Assembly (NCBI RefSeq): GCF_001184025.1
Contig: NZ_BBYG01000013.1
Coordinates: forward strand, 372,001-436,000
DNA: 64,000 nt
From: Streptomyces maremycinicus
Lineage (GTDB): Bacteria > Actinomycetota > Actinomycetes > Streptomycetales > Streptomycetaceae
Reading direction: 5' to 3'
The position numbers and the translations under genes were made by a program. The stretch's first letter is position 1. Each line of letters begins with the position of its first letter. A model generated the notes under the pieces. The model saw only the letters and a program-made list of their open reading frames with translations, had not been told where the DNA came from and searched no databases. This document shows, one piece after another, positions 1 through 8,641 of this stretch.

Positions 1-1249
1 CGAACAGCCAGCCGTCCGCGTCGACCCGCCCCACGTCGCCGGTGTGCAGCCAGCCGTCGCCGTCGATCATGTCGGCGGTGGCGTCGGGGCGCCCCAGGTA
101 GCCCTTCATGATCTGCGGTCCCCGGATGAGGATCTCGCCGGCCTCACCGGCCTCCAGGTCCTTGCCGGGGTCGTCGAGGGACACGATCCGCATCTCGGTG
201 CCGGCGATGAGCTTGCCGACGGTGCCCGCGGGGGCGTCCCGCATGGCGTCGAGCGGGACGACATGGGTGCCCGGGGACAGTTCCGTCATGCCGTAGGCCT
301 GGCCGACCGGGGGCAGGTTCAGGCGCTCGGCGCAGGCGGCGGCGAGGGCGGCGTCCAGCGGCGCGGCCGCGCTGACGACGTACCGCAGGGACGACAGGTC
401 GTACCGGGCGACCGCCGGGTGCTTGGCGAGGGCGAGGACGATCGGCGGAGCCACGTACAGGCCGGTGATGCGGTGGTCCTGGATGGCGGCGAGGAAGCTC
501 TCCAGGTCGAAGCGGGGCAGCACCACGACGGTGGCGCCCTGCCGCAGGGGCGCGTTCATCAGGGCGGTCAGGCCGTAGATGTGGAAGAACGGCAGCACGG
601 CGAGGATGCGGTCACCCGGTCCGGCGGACATCACCGACCGGAGCTGGGCGAGGTTGGTGGCGATCTGCCGGTGGGTGAGCATCACGCCCTTGGGGACACC
701 GGTCGTGCCCGAGGAGTACGGCAGGGCCGCCACGTCTTCCACCGGGTCGATGTCCACGTGCGGTTCGGGGGCCGCCGAGCCCAGCATGTCGACGAGCGAA
801 CGGTGTCCGGCGGCGGTGTCGCAGACGAAGATCTCCTCGACGCCGCCCGCGAGTTCGGCCGCCCGCCGGGCCGTCTGGAGCAGCGGGGAGACCGTGACGA
901 TCCAGCGGGCGGCGGAGTCCCCGAGCTGTTTGGCGAACTCCTCGGCGGTGGCGAGCGGGTGCACGGTGGTGACCGTGGCGCCCGCGCGCGTGGCCGCGTA
1001 GAAGGCGAGCGGGAAGGCGACGGTGTTGGGGCTGTGCAGGGCCAGTACGTCGCCCTTGCGGACCCCGGCCTCGGCGAACGCGGCGGAGACCCGGCGGTGG
1101 AACCGGTCCACCTGGTCGTAGGTGAGGGTGGTGCCGTCCGTGCCGTCGACGAGCGCCGGCAGTTCGCCGAACTCGGCCGCGCGGCCCAGCACGGCCTCGT
1201 GGATGGGGAGTTCTACGGGCGGGACGTCTGCGAACTCGCTGCGGAACAT
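1..1249 (-). CDS. 4-coumarate/cinnamate:CoA ligase (AMP-binding), 3' end cut by window
   Basis: Adenylate-forming ligase that should activate an aryl or fatty acid to its acyl-CoA through an acyl-AMP. Only the first 416 residues are present; the rest (about 100 residues in this family) lies beyond the left edge. The P-loop SSGTTGVPKG is near residues 179-188, followed by YGMTELSP, the GEILIRG stretch and HTGD just before the edge. The start is the ATG at 1249, with AGGAGG a few bases upstream. It is the last visible gene of a minus-strand operon, 44 nt after the acyl-CoA dehydrogenase. The N-terminus closely resembles, from memory, the S. coelicolor cinnamate:CoA ligase SCO4383. In this operon it probably feeds an acid into acyl-CoA degradation. 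The true substrate is unknown. Confidence 0.9.
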   Translation of the reverse strand, partial: MFRSEFADVPPVELPIHEAVLGRAAEFGELPALVDGTDGTTLTYDQVDRFHRRVSAAFAEAGVRKGDVLALHSPNTVAFPLAFYAATRAGATVTTVHPLATAEEFAKQLGDSAARWIVTVSPLLQTARRAAELAGGVEEIFVCDTAAGHRSLVDMLGSAAPEPHVDIDPVEDVAALPYSSGTTGVPKGVMLTHRQIATNLAQLRSVMSAGPGDRILAVLPFFHIYGLTALMNAPLRQGATVVVLPRFDLESFLAAIQDHRITGLYVAPPIVLALAKHPAVARYDLSSLRYVVSAAAPLDAALAAACAERLNLPPVGQAYGMTELSPGTHVVPLDAMRDAPAGTVGKLIAGTEMRIVSLDDPGKDLEAGEAGEILIRGPQIMKGYLGRPDATADMIDGDGWLHTGDVGRVDADGWLF

Positions 1250-1293
1250 GGTTCCTCCTCGCGCGCGCCGGGCACGACGGGCGCCGGCTGCGG

Positions 1294-2439
1294 TCAGTAC
1301 GACTTGGGCAGGCCCAGGGTCTGGTGGGAGACGTAGTTGAGAATCATCTCCCGGCTCACCGGGGCGATACGAGCCACGCGCGAGGCGGTTATCAGCCTGC
1401 CGAGGCCGAACTCGCGGGTGAGGCCGTTGCCGCCGAGGGTGTGCACGGACTGGTCGACGGCCTTCACACAGGCCTCCCCGGCCGCGTACTTGGCCATGTT
1501 GGCGGCCTCGCCCGCGCCGACGTCGTCCCCCGCGTCGTACAGCTGGGCCGCCTTCTGCATCATCAGACGGGCCAGTTCGAGATCGATGTGGGCCTGCGCG
1601 AGGGGGTGCGCGATGGCCTGGTGGGCTCCGATCGGGGCCTTCCAGACGGTGCGTTCGCGCGCGTACGCGATCGCCTTGGCGAGCGCGTGCCGGCCCATGC
1701 CGATCGCGAAGGCGGCCGTCATGATGCGCTCGGGGTTGAGCCCGGCGAAGAGCTGGAGCAGGCCCGCGTCCTCGTCGCCGACGAGCGCCTCCGCCGGGAG
1801 CCGCACCTCGTCCAGGACGAGCTCGAACTGCTTCTCCACGCTGTCCAGTTCCATGTCGATCCGGCGGCGGGAGAAGCCCTCGGCGTCGCGCGGGACGATG
1901 AACAGGCAGGGCTTGAGGCTGCCGGTGCGGGCGTCCTCGGTGCGGCCGACGATCAGGGTGGCGTCGGCGATGTCGACGCCGGAGACGAAGACCTTGCGGC
2001 CTGTCAACAGCCAGTCGCCGCTCGCGGGGTCGCGGCGGGCGGTGGTGGTGATGCGGTGGCTGTTGGAGCCGGCGTCGGGTTCGGTGATGCCGAAGGCCAT
2101 CAGACGGCTGCCGTCGGCCAGGGCGGGCAGCCACTCCCGCTTCTGGGCCTCGGTGCCGAAGCGGGCGATGACCGTGCCGCAGATCGCCGGGGAGACGATC
2201 ATCATCAGCAGCGGGGCTCCGGCGGCCCCGAGCTCCTCGAGCACCAGGGAGAGTTCCGCGATGCCGCCGCCCCCGCCGCCGTACTCCTCCGGCAGGTTGA
2301 CGCCGATATAGCCGAGCTTGGCGGCTTCCTGCCAGAGGCCGCCGCGCTCCGCGTCGGAGTCGTGGGCGTGGCTCCTGGCGAAGGACGTAACCGCCTTGCG
2401 GAGTGCCTTGTGCTCGTCGGATTCGATCAGCGTGCTCAA
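1294..2439 (-). CDS. acyl-CoA dehydrogenase
   Basis: FAD-dependent alpha,beta-dehydrogenation of an acyl-CoA. The 381-residue protein has the usual order: N-terminal helical domain, central beta domain (FGITEPDAGSNSHRITTTA), and C-terminal four-helix domain ending in HTLGGNGLTREFGLGRLI. I chose the TTG at 2439 because AAGGAG lies 5 nt before it and the sequence matches family N-termini (STLIESDEHKALRKAV). An upstream in-frame start at 2493 would add 18 residues unlike the family. It lies between the carboxylase alpha subunit (58 nt upstream) and the CoA ligase, so the operon activates, dehydrogenates and carboxylates one class of acyl-CoA. Substrate specificity cannot be read from the sequence. 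Confidence 0.9.
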   Translation of the reverse strand: MSTLIESDEHKALRKAVTSFARSHAHDSDAERGGLWQEAAKLGYIGVNLPEEYGGGGGGIAELSLVLEELGAAGAPLLMMIVSPAICGTVIARFGTEAQKREWLPALADGSRLMAFGITEPDAGSNSHRITTTARRDPASGDWLLTGRKVFVSGVDIADATLIVGRTEDARTGSLKPCLFIVPRDAEGFSRRRIDMELDSVEKQFELVLDEVRLPAEALVGDEDAGLLQLFAGLNPERIMTAAFAIGMGRHALAKAIAYARERTVWKAPIGAHQAIAHPLAQAHIDLELARLMMQKAAQLYDAGDDVGAGEAANMAKYAAGEACVKAVDQSVHTLGGNGLTREFGLGRLITASRVARIAPVSREMILNYVSHQTLGLPKSY

Positions 2440-2497
2440 TGTGACTCCTTCGTCTGCGAGTGCGTCGTGGCCGGTCGCGCGGCGGTCTCCCACGCCC

Positions 2498-4351
2498 TCA
2501 GGGCGCGTCTCCCTCGACGACGGCCAGGAGGGTGCCCACCTCCACCTGCTGTCCCGTCGTCACCGGCAACGCCGTCAGGGTCCCGTCCGCCGGGGCCGAG
2601 ATGACGTGTTGCATCTTCATCGCTTCGAGCCACAGCAGCGGTTCACCGGAGCGGACACTCGATCCGGTGATGAGGCCGTCCGCGAGCTTGACGACCGTGC
2701 CGGGCATCGGCGCGAGCAGCGAACCGGGGGCGTGCTGGGCCTCCGGGTCGGGGAAGCGGGGCAGCTCCGTGAGGGCGGTGCCGTTGACGTGGACGCGGTC
2801 GCCGTAGCGGGCGACCTCGAACCGCCGCCGTACCCCGTCGATCTCCAGGACGACCAGGCCGGGGTCCGCGTGCACCACCTGAACGCCCTCGGCCGTGAGG
2901 CCGGTCCGGGTGTGGTGGTAGCGGACCTCCGTCTCCTCGCCCGCCGCCGCGTACCGCTTCGTCTGCGGCTGGGACGGCAGGTTGCGCCAGCCGCCGAGCG
3001 GCGAGCGGGTGCGCGCGTCCGCGAGGGCGGCGGCCAGCGGGGCGTACGGCTCGGGGGCCGGGACGGTGAGGTCGGGGAGGTGCCGGTCGTAGAAGCCGGT
3101 GTCCATGCGGGCGGAGGTGAACTCCGCGTGGCGCAGGGAGCGGACCAGCAGCTCGCGGTTGGTGACCGGGCCGTGCAGGACGGTGCGTTCCAGGGCGCCC
3201 GCGAGTCTGCGGATCGCCTCCGCGCGCGTGGGGGCGTGGGCGACGACCTTGGCGAGCATGGGGTCGTAGTGGACGCCGATGTCGTCGCCGTCGCCGAAGC
3301 CGGTGTCCAGGCGGACGCCCTCGGGGACGGCCAGGCGGTGCAGGGTGCCGGTCTGCGGAGTCCAGTCGTTCGCCGGGTCCTCGGCGTACAGGCGGGCCTC
3401 GACGGCGTGGCCACGCGCGCGTGGGGGCTCGGGGTCCAGGGCGGCGCCCTCGGCGATCCGGATCTGCTCGGCCACCAGGTCGAGGCCGAAGACGGCCTCG
3501 GTGACGGGGTGTTCCACCTGGAGGCGGGTGTTCATCTCCAGGAAGTGCGCGCGGCCGTCGGCGACGAGGAACTCGACCGTGCCGGCGCCGACGTAGGACA
3601 CGGCCCGCGCGGCGCGCACCGCCAGCGTGCGCAGTTCCTGCGCCGTCCGCTCGGACAGGCCGGGGGCCGGCGCCTCCTCGATCACCTTCTGGTGGCGCCG
3701 CTGGAGGGAGCAGTCGCGGGTGCCGAGCGCCCACACCGTGCCGTGGGTGTCGGCGAGGATCTGCACCTCGACATGGCGGCCGTTCTCGACGTACGGCTCG
3801 ACGAACACCTCGCCGTCGCCGAACGCGCCGGCCGCCTCGGCCCCGGCGCCCTCCAGCGCGGCGTCCAGCTCCGTCAGACGGCGTACGACGCGCATACCGC
3901 GCCCGCCGCCGCCCGCGGCCGCCTTCACCAGCACGGGCAGGTCGGCCTCCGTCACCGCGTCCGAGGCGAGCGGGGCGAGCCCCATGAGCTGTTTGGCGCG
4001 GGTCTTGGACGCCATCGCCTCGATCGCCTCGGGCGGCGGCCCGATCCAGACGAGGCCCGCGTCCAGGACGGCGCGCGCGAAGTCGGCGTTCTCGGAGAGG
4101 AAGCCGTAGCCGGGGTGCACGGCGTCCGCGCCCGCGCCGACGGCGGCCTTCACCACGAGGTCGGCGCGCAGGTAGGTGTCCGCGGGCGCGCTGCCCGGCA
4201 GCCGTACGGCGGCGTCGGCCACGCGCGCGTGGAGGGCGCCGGCGTCGGCGTCCGAGTACACGGCGACGGTGCGGATGCCCGCCTCGCGGCAGGTGCGGAA
4301 CACCCGGCAGGCGATCTCGCCGCGGTTGGCCACCAGAACGGAAGTAATCAT
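2498..4351 (-). CDS. acyl-CoA carboxylase alpha subunit (biotin carboxylase + BCCP)
   Basis: Biotin-dependent carboxylase subunit of 617 residues that carboxylates its own biotin with ATP and bicarbonate. The N-terminal biotin carboxylase domain begins ITSVLVANRGEIACRVFRT and carries the glycine-rich ATP-grasp loop GGGGRGMRVV. The C-terminal carrier domain has the biotinylation motif EAMKMQH with Lys579. It starts 5 nt after the stop of the beta subunit gene, so the two are surely cotranscribed. The single-chain BC-BCCP layout is that of 3-methylcrotonyl-, geranyl- and propionyl-CoA carboxylases. The AtuA-like neighbour favours a branched or isoprenoid acyl-CoA, but that is inference. Confidence 0.93.
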   Translation of the reverse strand: MITSVLVANRGEIACRVFRTCREAGIRTVAVYSDADAGALHARVADAAVRLPGSAPADTYLRADLVVKAAVGAGADAVHPGYGFLSENADFARAVLDAGLVWIGPPPEAIEAMASKTRAKQLMGLAPLASDAVTEADLPVLVKAAAGGGGRGMRVVRRLTELDAALEGAGAEAAGAFGDGEVFVEPYVENGRHVEVQILADTHGTVWALGTRDCSLQRRHQKVIEEAPAPGLSERTAQELRTLAVRAARAVSYVGAGTVEFLVADGRAHFLEMNTRLQVEHPVTEAVFGLDLVAEQIRIAEGAALDPEPPRARGHAVEARLYAEDPANDWTPQTGTLHRLAVPEGVRLDTGFGDGDDIGVHYDPMLAKVVAHAPTRAEAIRRLAGALERTVLHGPVTNRELLVRSLRHAEFTSARMDTGFYDRHLPDLTVPAPEPYAPLAAALADARTRSPLGGWRNLPSQPQTKRYAAAGEETEVRYHHTRTGLTAEGVQVVHADPGLVVLEIDGVRRRFEVARYGDRVHVNGTALTELPRFPDPEAQHAPGSLLAPMPGTVVKLADGLITGSSVRSGEPLLWLEAMKMQHVISAPADGTLTALPVTTGQQVEVGTLLAVVEGDAP

Positions 4352-4356
4352 GAGCC

Positions 4357-5955
4357 TCACATCCGGAAGACGCCGAAGCCGCCCCGCGCGCCCTCGAAGG
4401 GCGCGGTGTGGACGGCCGACAGGCACAGGCCGAGAACGGTGCGGGTGTCGCGCGGGTCGATGACACCGTCGTCGTACAGCCGCCCGGACAGGAACATCGG
4501 CAGCGACTCGGACTCGATCTGCTGCTCCACCATGGCGCGCAGTGCGGCGTCCGCGTCGTCGTCGTAGGGGTGCCCCTTCGCGGCCGCCGACTGCCGGGCG
4601 ACGATGGACAGGACCCCGGCGAGCTGCTGCGGACCCATCACCGCCGACTTGGCGCTCGGCCAGGCGAAGAGGAACCGGGGGTCGTAGGCGCGTCCGCACA
4701 TGCCGTAGTGGCCGGCGCCGTACGAGGCGCCCAGGAGGACGGACAGGTGCGGGACCTTCGAGTTGGCGACCGCGTTGATCATCATCGCGCCGTGCTTGAT
4801 GATGCCGCCCTGCTCGTACTCCTTGCCGACCATGTAGCCGGTGGTGTTGTGCAGGAAGAGCAGCGGGATGTCGCGCTGGTTGGCCAGCTGGATGAACTGG
4901 GCGGCCTTCTGGGACTCCGCGCTGAAGATCACGCCCTGGGCGTTGGCCAGGATCCCGACGGGGTAGCCGTGCAGGGTCGCCCAGCCGGTGACGAGGCTCG
5001 TCCCGTAGAGGGGCTTGAACTCGTCGAAGTCGGAGGCGTCGACGATCCGGGCGATCACCTCGCGCGGGTCGAAGGGGGTGCGCAGATCGCCGGGGACGAT
5101 GCCCAGGAGCTCTTCCTCGTCGTACTTGGGAGGGAGGGCCGGGCCCGGGTCGCGGTACGCCTTGCGGTGGTTGAGGCGGGCCACCACGCGGCGTGCCTGC
5201 CGCAGCGCGTCCCGCTCGTCGGCGGCGAAGTGGTCGGCGAGGCCGGACACGCGCGCGTGCATCTCCGCGCCGCCCAGCGACTCGTCGTCGCTCTCCTCGC
5301 CGGTCGCCATCTTCACCAGGGGCGGCCCGCCGAGGAACACCTTCGCGCGTTCCTTGACCATGATCGCGTGGTCGGACATGCCGGGGATGTAGGCACCGCC
5401 CGCGGTCGAGTTCCCGAAGACGACGGCGACGGTCGGGATCCCGGCGGCGGAGAGGCGGGTCAGGTCGCGGAAGACGGCCCCGCCCGGGATGAAGATCTCC
5501 TTCTGCGACGGAAGGTCGGCGCCGCCCGACTCCACCAGGCTGATGCAGGGCAGCCGGTTGGCGAGGGCGATGTCGTTGGCGCGCAGGGCCTTCTTCAGGG
5601 ACCAGGGGTTGCTGGCGCCCCCGCGCACGGTCGGGTCGTTGGCGGTGATCAGGCACTCCACGCCCTCGACGACGCCGATGCCGGTGACGAGGGAGGCGCC
5701 CACCGTGTACTCGCTGCCCCAGGCGGCGAGCGGCGACAGCTCCAGGAACGGCGTGTCGGGGTCGAGGAGCAGCTCGACGCGCTCGCGGGCGAGGAGTTTG
5801 CCGCGGGCGCGGTGCCGGGCGACGTACTTCTCCCCTCCCCCGGCCAGCGCCTTCGTGTGTTCGGCGTCGAGGTCGGCGAGCTTGGCGAGCATGGTCTCGC
5901 GGTGCGCGCGGTAGTCGGGGCCCTGGATGTCCAGGGCGGACGTCAGAGCCGTCAC
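4357..5955 (-). CDS. acyl-CoA carboxylase beta subunit (carboxyltransferase)
   Basis: Carboxyltransferase that moves CO2 from biotin to the acyl-CoA; 532 residues, the normal length for MCC/GCC beta subunits. Visible landmarks are VARHRARGKLLARERVELLLDP near the N-terminus, GGAYIPGMSDHAIMV in the N-half crotonase-like domain, and GASYGAGHYGMCGRAYDPRF in the C-half. The GTG start at 5955 overlaps the TGA of the upstream gene (GTGA), which implies translational coupling. The alpha subunit follows 5 nt downstream. It acts in the cytoplasm as part of an alpha/beta carboxylase complex. I read it as methylcrotonyl- or geranyl-CoA carboxylase-like; the exact substrate is undetermined. Confidence 0.93.
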   Translation of the reverse strand: MTALTSALDIQGPDYRAHRETMLAKLADLDAEHTKALAGGGEKYVARHRARGKLLARERVELLLDPDTPFLELSPLAAWGSEYTVGASLVTGIGVVEGVECLITANDPTVRGGASNPWSLKKALRANDIALANRLPCISLVESGGADLPSQKEIFIPGGAVFRDLTRLSAAGIPTVAVVFGNSTAGGAYIPGMSDHAIMVKERAKVFLGGPPLVKMATGEESDDESLGGAEMHARVSGLADHFAADERDALRQARRVVARLNHRKAYRDPGPALPPKYDEEELLGIVPGDLRTPFDPREVIARIVDASDFDEFKPLYGTSLVTGWATLHGYPVGILANAQGVIFSAESQKAAQFIQLANQRDIPLLFLHNTTGYMVGKEYEQGGIIKHGAMMINAVANSKVPHLSVLLGASYGAGHYGMCGRAYDPRFLFAWPSAKSAVMGPQQLAGVLSIVARQSAAAKGHPYDDDADAALRAMVEQQIESESLPMFLSGRLYDDGVIDPRDTRTVLGLCLSAVHTAPFEGARGGFGVFRM

Positions 5956-7640
5956 AGGAGGGCCTCCGGGATGTCCAGGTGTCGGGAGCGCAGCCATTCG
6001 CCGAGTGCCTTGGCCTGCGGGTCGAAGCGGTGCTGGGCGGCGACCCCGGCGCCGAGGAGGCCCTCGACGACGAAGTTCAGGGCGCGCAGCCGGGGCAGGG
6101 TGTGCCGGGTGACGGTCAGCTCGCGGCTCTCGGGGACGAGCTGCCGGAACCTGTCGGTCGTCAGTTCGTGGGCGAGCCAGCGCCAGGCCTCGTCCGTCCG
6201 GGCCCACACCCCCACGTTGGCGTCGCCGCCCTTGTCGCCGCTGCGGGCGCCCGCCACGAGCCCCAGCGGCGCCCGCCGTAGCGGACCCGGCGGCAGCGGA
6301 TCCGGCAGGTCCGGTTCCGGCACCTTCTCGAGCACGCGGGTGCCTTCGGCCGGGGGCGCGGCCACGGGCAGGCGACGGCCGTCGTCGAGGACGGCGAGGT
6401 GCCCGACCTCATCCTGCGGCACGTACGCGGCCTCGAACACGCCGTAGGGGGAGCCCTTGCCGGGCGGCGCGAGCACATGGAAGCCGGGATACCCGGCCAG
6501 CGCCAGCTCCACGGCCGCCCCGCTCAACGCCCGTCCCACGGAATCCTGTTCGGGGTCGCGCACGACGAGCCGCAGCAGTGCGCTCGCGGTCTCCTCGGTG
6601 TCGGCGTCGGGCCGGTCGGTGCGGACCAGCTCCCAACGGACCTCCGCCGGACGGGACTTGAGGAAGGCCTGGGCCATCTGTTCCCGCACGAGCGCGGCCT
6701 TGGCCTCGATGTCCAGGCCGGTGAGCACGAAGACGACCTCGTTGCGGAAGCCGCCGAGGCGGGTGCGGCCGACCTTCAGGGTCGGGGGCGGGGCCTCCCC
6801 GCGCACGCCGTGGATCCGGACCCGGTCGGGACCGTCCTGGGTGAGCCGTACCGTGTCCAGGCGGGCGGTGACGTCGGGGCCGGCGTAGCGGGCGCCCGCC
6901 GTCTCGTACAGCAGCTGGGCGGTCACCGTGCCGACGTCGACGAAGCCGCCGGTGCCGGGGTGCTTGGTGATGACACAGCTGCCGTCCTCGTGGATCTCGG
7001 CGAGCGGGAAACCGGGCCGCCGCAGGTCCCGGCCCCCCTCGGCGAAGAAGGCGTAGTTTCCGCCGGTGGCCTGCGTCCCGCACTCCAGGACGTGTCCGGC
7101 GACGACGGCGCCCGCGAGCCGGTCGTACTCCCCGGGCCCCCAGCCGAAATGGGCGACGGCCGGGCCGGTGACGAGGGCCGCGTCGGTGACCCGCCCGGTG
7201 ACGACGACCTCCGCGCCCTCGCGCAGACAGGCGGCGATACCGGAGCCGCCGAGGTAGGCGTGGGCGGTGAGGCTGCCCGGATAACGGGCGCCGAGGTCGT
7301 CGCCCTCGACATGCGCGACGCGTACCGGGATACCGAGCCGCTCCGCCAACTGCCGCACGGCGTCGGCGAGTCCGGCCGGATTGAGGCCTCCGGCGTTGGT
7401 GACGACGCGCACGCCGCGGTCGTGGGCGAGGCCGAGGGACTCCTCCAGCTGCCGGAGGAAGGTGCGGGCGTAACCGCCGGCGGGGTTCTTCAGCCGGTCG
7501 CGGCCGAGGATCAGCATGGTCAGTTCGGCGAGGTAGTCGCCGGTGACGACGTCGAGTTCGCCGCCGGTGAGCATCTCGCGCAGGGCGTCGAAGCGGTCGC
7601 CGTAGAAGCCGGACGCGTTGCCGATGCGCAGGACCGTCAC
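5952..7640 (-). CDS. AtuA-like protein (acyclic terpene utilisation, DUF1446)
   Basis: 562-residue member of the DUF1446/AtuA family. It begins VTVLRIGNASGFYGDRFDALREMLTGGELDVVTGDYLAELTM, the family signature, and has ARSGDKGGDANVGVWAR in the C-terminal part. The biochemical role of AtuA is not settled; in Pseudomonas it belongs to the cluster for citronellol/geraniol breakdown, next to the geranyl-CoA carboxylase genes. The GTG start at 7640 overlaps the TGA of the TIGR03084 gene and its own stop overlaps the carboxylase beta start, so three genes form a coupled chain. Its presence points the operon toward a branched or terpenoid acyl-CoA, as inference from the neighbourhood. Confidence 0.85.
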   Translation of the reverse strand: MTVLRIGNASGFYGDRFDALREMLTGGELDVVTGDYLAELTMLILGRDRLKNPAGGYARTFLRQLEESLGLAHDRGVRVVTNAGGLNPAGLADAVRQLAERLGIPVRVAHVEGDDLGARYPGSLTAHAYLGGSGIAACLREGAEVVVTGRVTDAALVTGPAVAHFGWGPGEYDRLAGAVVAGHVLECGTQATGGNYAFFAEGGRDLRRPGFPLAEIHEDGSCVITKHPGTGGFVDVGTVTAQLLYETAGARYAGPDVTARLDTVRLTQDGPDRVRIHGVRGEAPPPTLKVGRTRLGGFRNEVVFVLTGLDIEAKAALVREQMAQAFLKSRPAEVRWELVRTDRPDADTEETASALLRLVVRDPEQDSVGRALSGAAVELALAGYPGFHVLAPPGKGSPYGVFEAAYVPQDEVGHLAVLDDGRRLPVAAPPAEGTRVLEKVPEPDLPDPLPPGPLRRAPLGLVAGARSGDKGGDANVGVWARTDEAWRWLAHELTTDRFRQLVPESRELTVTRHTLPRLRALNFVVEGLLGAGVAAQHRFDPQAKALGEWLRSRHLDIPEALL

Positions 7641-8431
7641 CGGGCGGTTCCCTTCGGCGCGCGGCCGCCGCCGGGCGGGCCCGCGAAGGCCTGGGCGATG
7701 TCCAGCCAGCGGTCCGCGTCGGGACCCTCGGCGCGCAACGCGAGGTCGGCGCGGTGGGCACGCTGGGTGACCAGGAGGCAGAAGTCGAGGGCGGGGCCGG
7801 TCACGCGGTCCGCGGCGTTCTCCGGGCCGTACGTCCACAGCTCGTCGGACGGGCCGCGCAGCTCCACCCGGAACTCCTCGAACGGCGTGGGCAGTCCGTG
7901 CACGCCGAAGGCGAAGTCCCGGGTGCGGACGCCGAGCCGGACGATGTGCCGGAGCCGGTCGGTGGGTGCGGGCGTCGCGCCCAGCGCCTCCGCCACGTCC
8001 TGGCCGTGGGCCCAGGTCTCCATGAGCCGGGCGGTGGCCATGGAGGCGGCCGACATGGGCGGCCCGTACCAGGGGAAGCGGGCTCCCGCGGGTGCCTTCC
8101 GCAGGGCGTCCGCCAGGGCCTCGCGGCCGGCCCGCCAGTCCGCGAGCAGCCGCTCGGGCGGCTTGGCCGCGCCCTCCCGCGCGCCGGTGTCGACGAAGTC
8201 CCCGGGCGCGGCCAGCGCCTTCTCGACCTCGCGGGAGAACGCGTCCTGATCGGTCACGGCCAGCACGGAGGAGTGGTCGGTCCAGGCGAGATGGGCGATC
8301 TGGTGGGCGACGGTCCAGCCGGGGGCGGGCGTCGGCAGTGTCCACCGCTCGGAACTCAACCCGGCCACCAGCCGGTCGAGTTCGTCGCTTTCGGCACGGA
8401 GGTCGTCGAGCACGGGCGTCGGGTCGGCCAT
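7637..8431 (-). CDS. TIGR03084 family protein (DinB/maleylpyruvate isomerase-like fold)
   Basis: 264-residue protein of the actinobacterial TIGR03084 family, related to mycothiol-dependent maleylpyruvate isomerase/DinB-like four-helix proteins. The motif GWTVAHQIAHLAWTDHS near residue 50, with histidines in a helix, and the later METWAHGQDVAEALG supply the likely metal-binding His residues. Function is not established; such proteins often sit with acyl-CoA or AtuA genes. It is the first gene of the operon. I use the ATG at 8431 (MADPTPVLDDL); an in-frame ATG at 8443 is the alternative, and neither has a clear ribosome site. The stop overlaps the GTG of the AtuA-like gene. Confidence 0.8.
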   Translation of the reverse strand: MADPTPVLDDLRAESDELDRLVAGLSSERWTLPTPAPGWTVAHQIAHLAWTDHSSVLAVTDQDAFSREVEKALAAPGDFVDTGAREGAAKPPERLLADWRAGREALADALRKAPAGARFPWYGPPMSAASMATARLMETWAHGQDVAEALGATPAPTDRLRHIVRLGVRTRDFAFGVHGLPTPFEEFRVELRGPSDELWTYGPENAADRVTGPALDFCLLVTQRAHRADLALRAEGPDADRWLDIAQAFAGPPGGGRAPKGTAR

Positions 8432-8464
8432 GGGGTGGAGCATGGCAGCGGGACAAGAAACAAT

Positions 8465-8476
8465 CAAGCATGCTTG
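8465..8476. promoter_or_regulatory. perfect 12-bp palindrome, likely TetR-type operator
   Basis: CAAGCATGCTTG is self-complementary and lies 34 bp before the first gene of the acyl-CoA operon, in a small AT-rich patch of an otherwise GC-rich leader. Palindromes of this form are typical of TetR-family repressors that sense acyl-CoAs. No regulator gene is visible nearby; it may lie beyond the left edge. Confidence 0.55.
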
Positions 8477-8580
8477 CATGAATTACCCGGAGGCCTCGCG
8501 GGCCCCTCGCGGGCCGCGTGCGGGCCTGCCGTCTCGCCGACGCGCGAGCCGTCGTGGGGGCGGGCCCGTCTGTCGCTGTC

Positions 8581-8600
8581 GTCAGGCGGGCCCGCCTGAC
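8581..8600 (-). terminator. 20-bp perfect palindrome after the EamA gene
   Basis: GTCAGGCGGGCCCGCCTGAC is a perfect palindrome 42 nt downstream of the stop of the minus-strand EamA gene and about 130 bp upstream of the acyl-CoA operon. It fits a U-less actinobacterial terminator, though a role as protein-binding site cannot be excluded. Confidence 0.5.
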
Positions 8601-8641
8601 GCTGTCGTCGACAGGCGTCGGCGCCCCCGGCGGGGGGCCGG

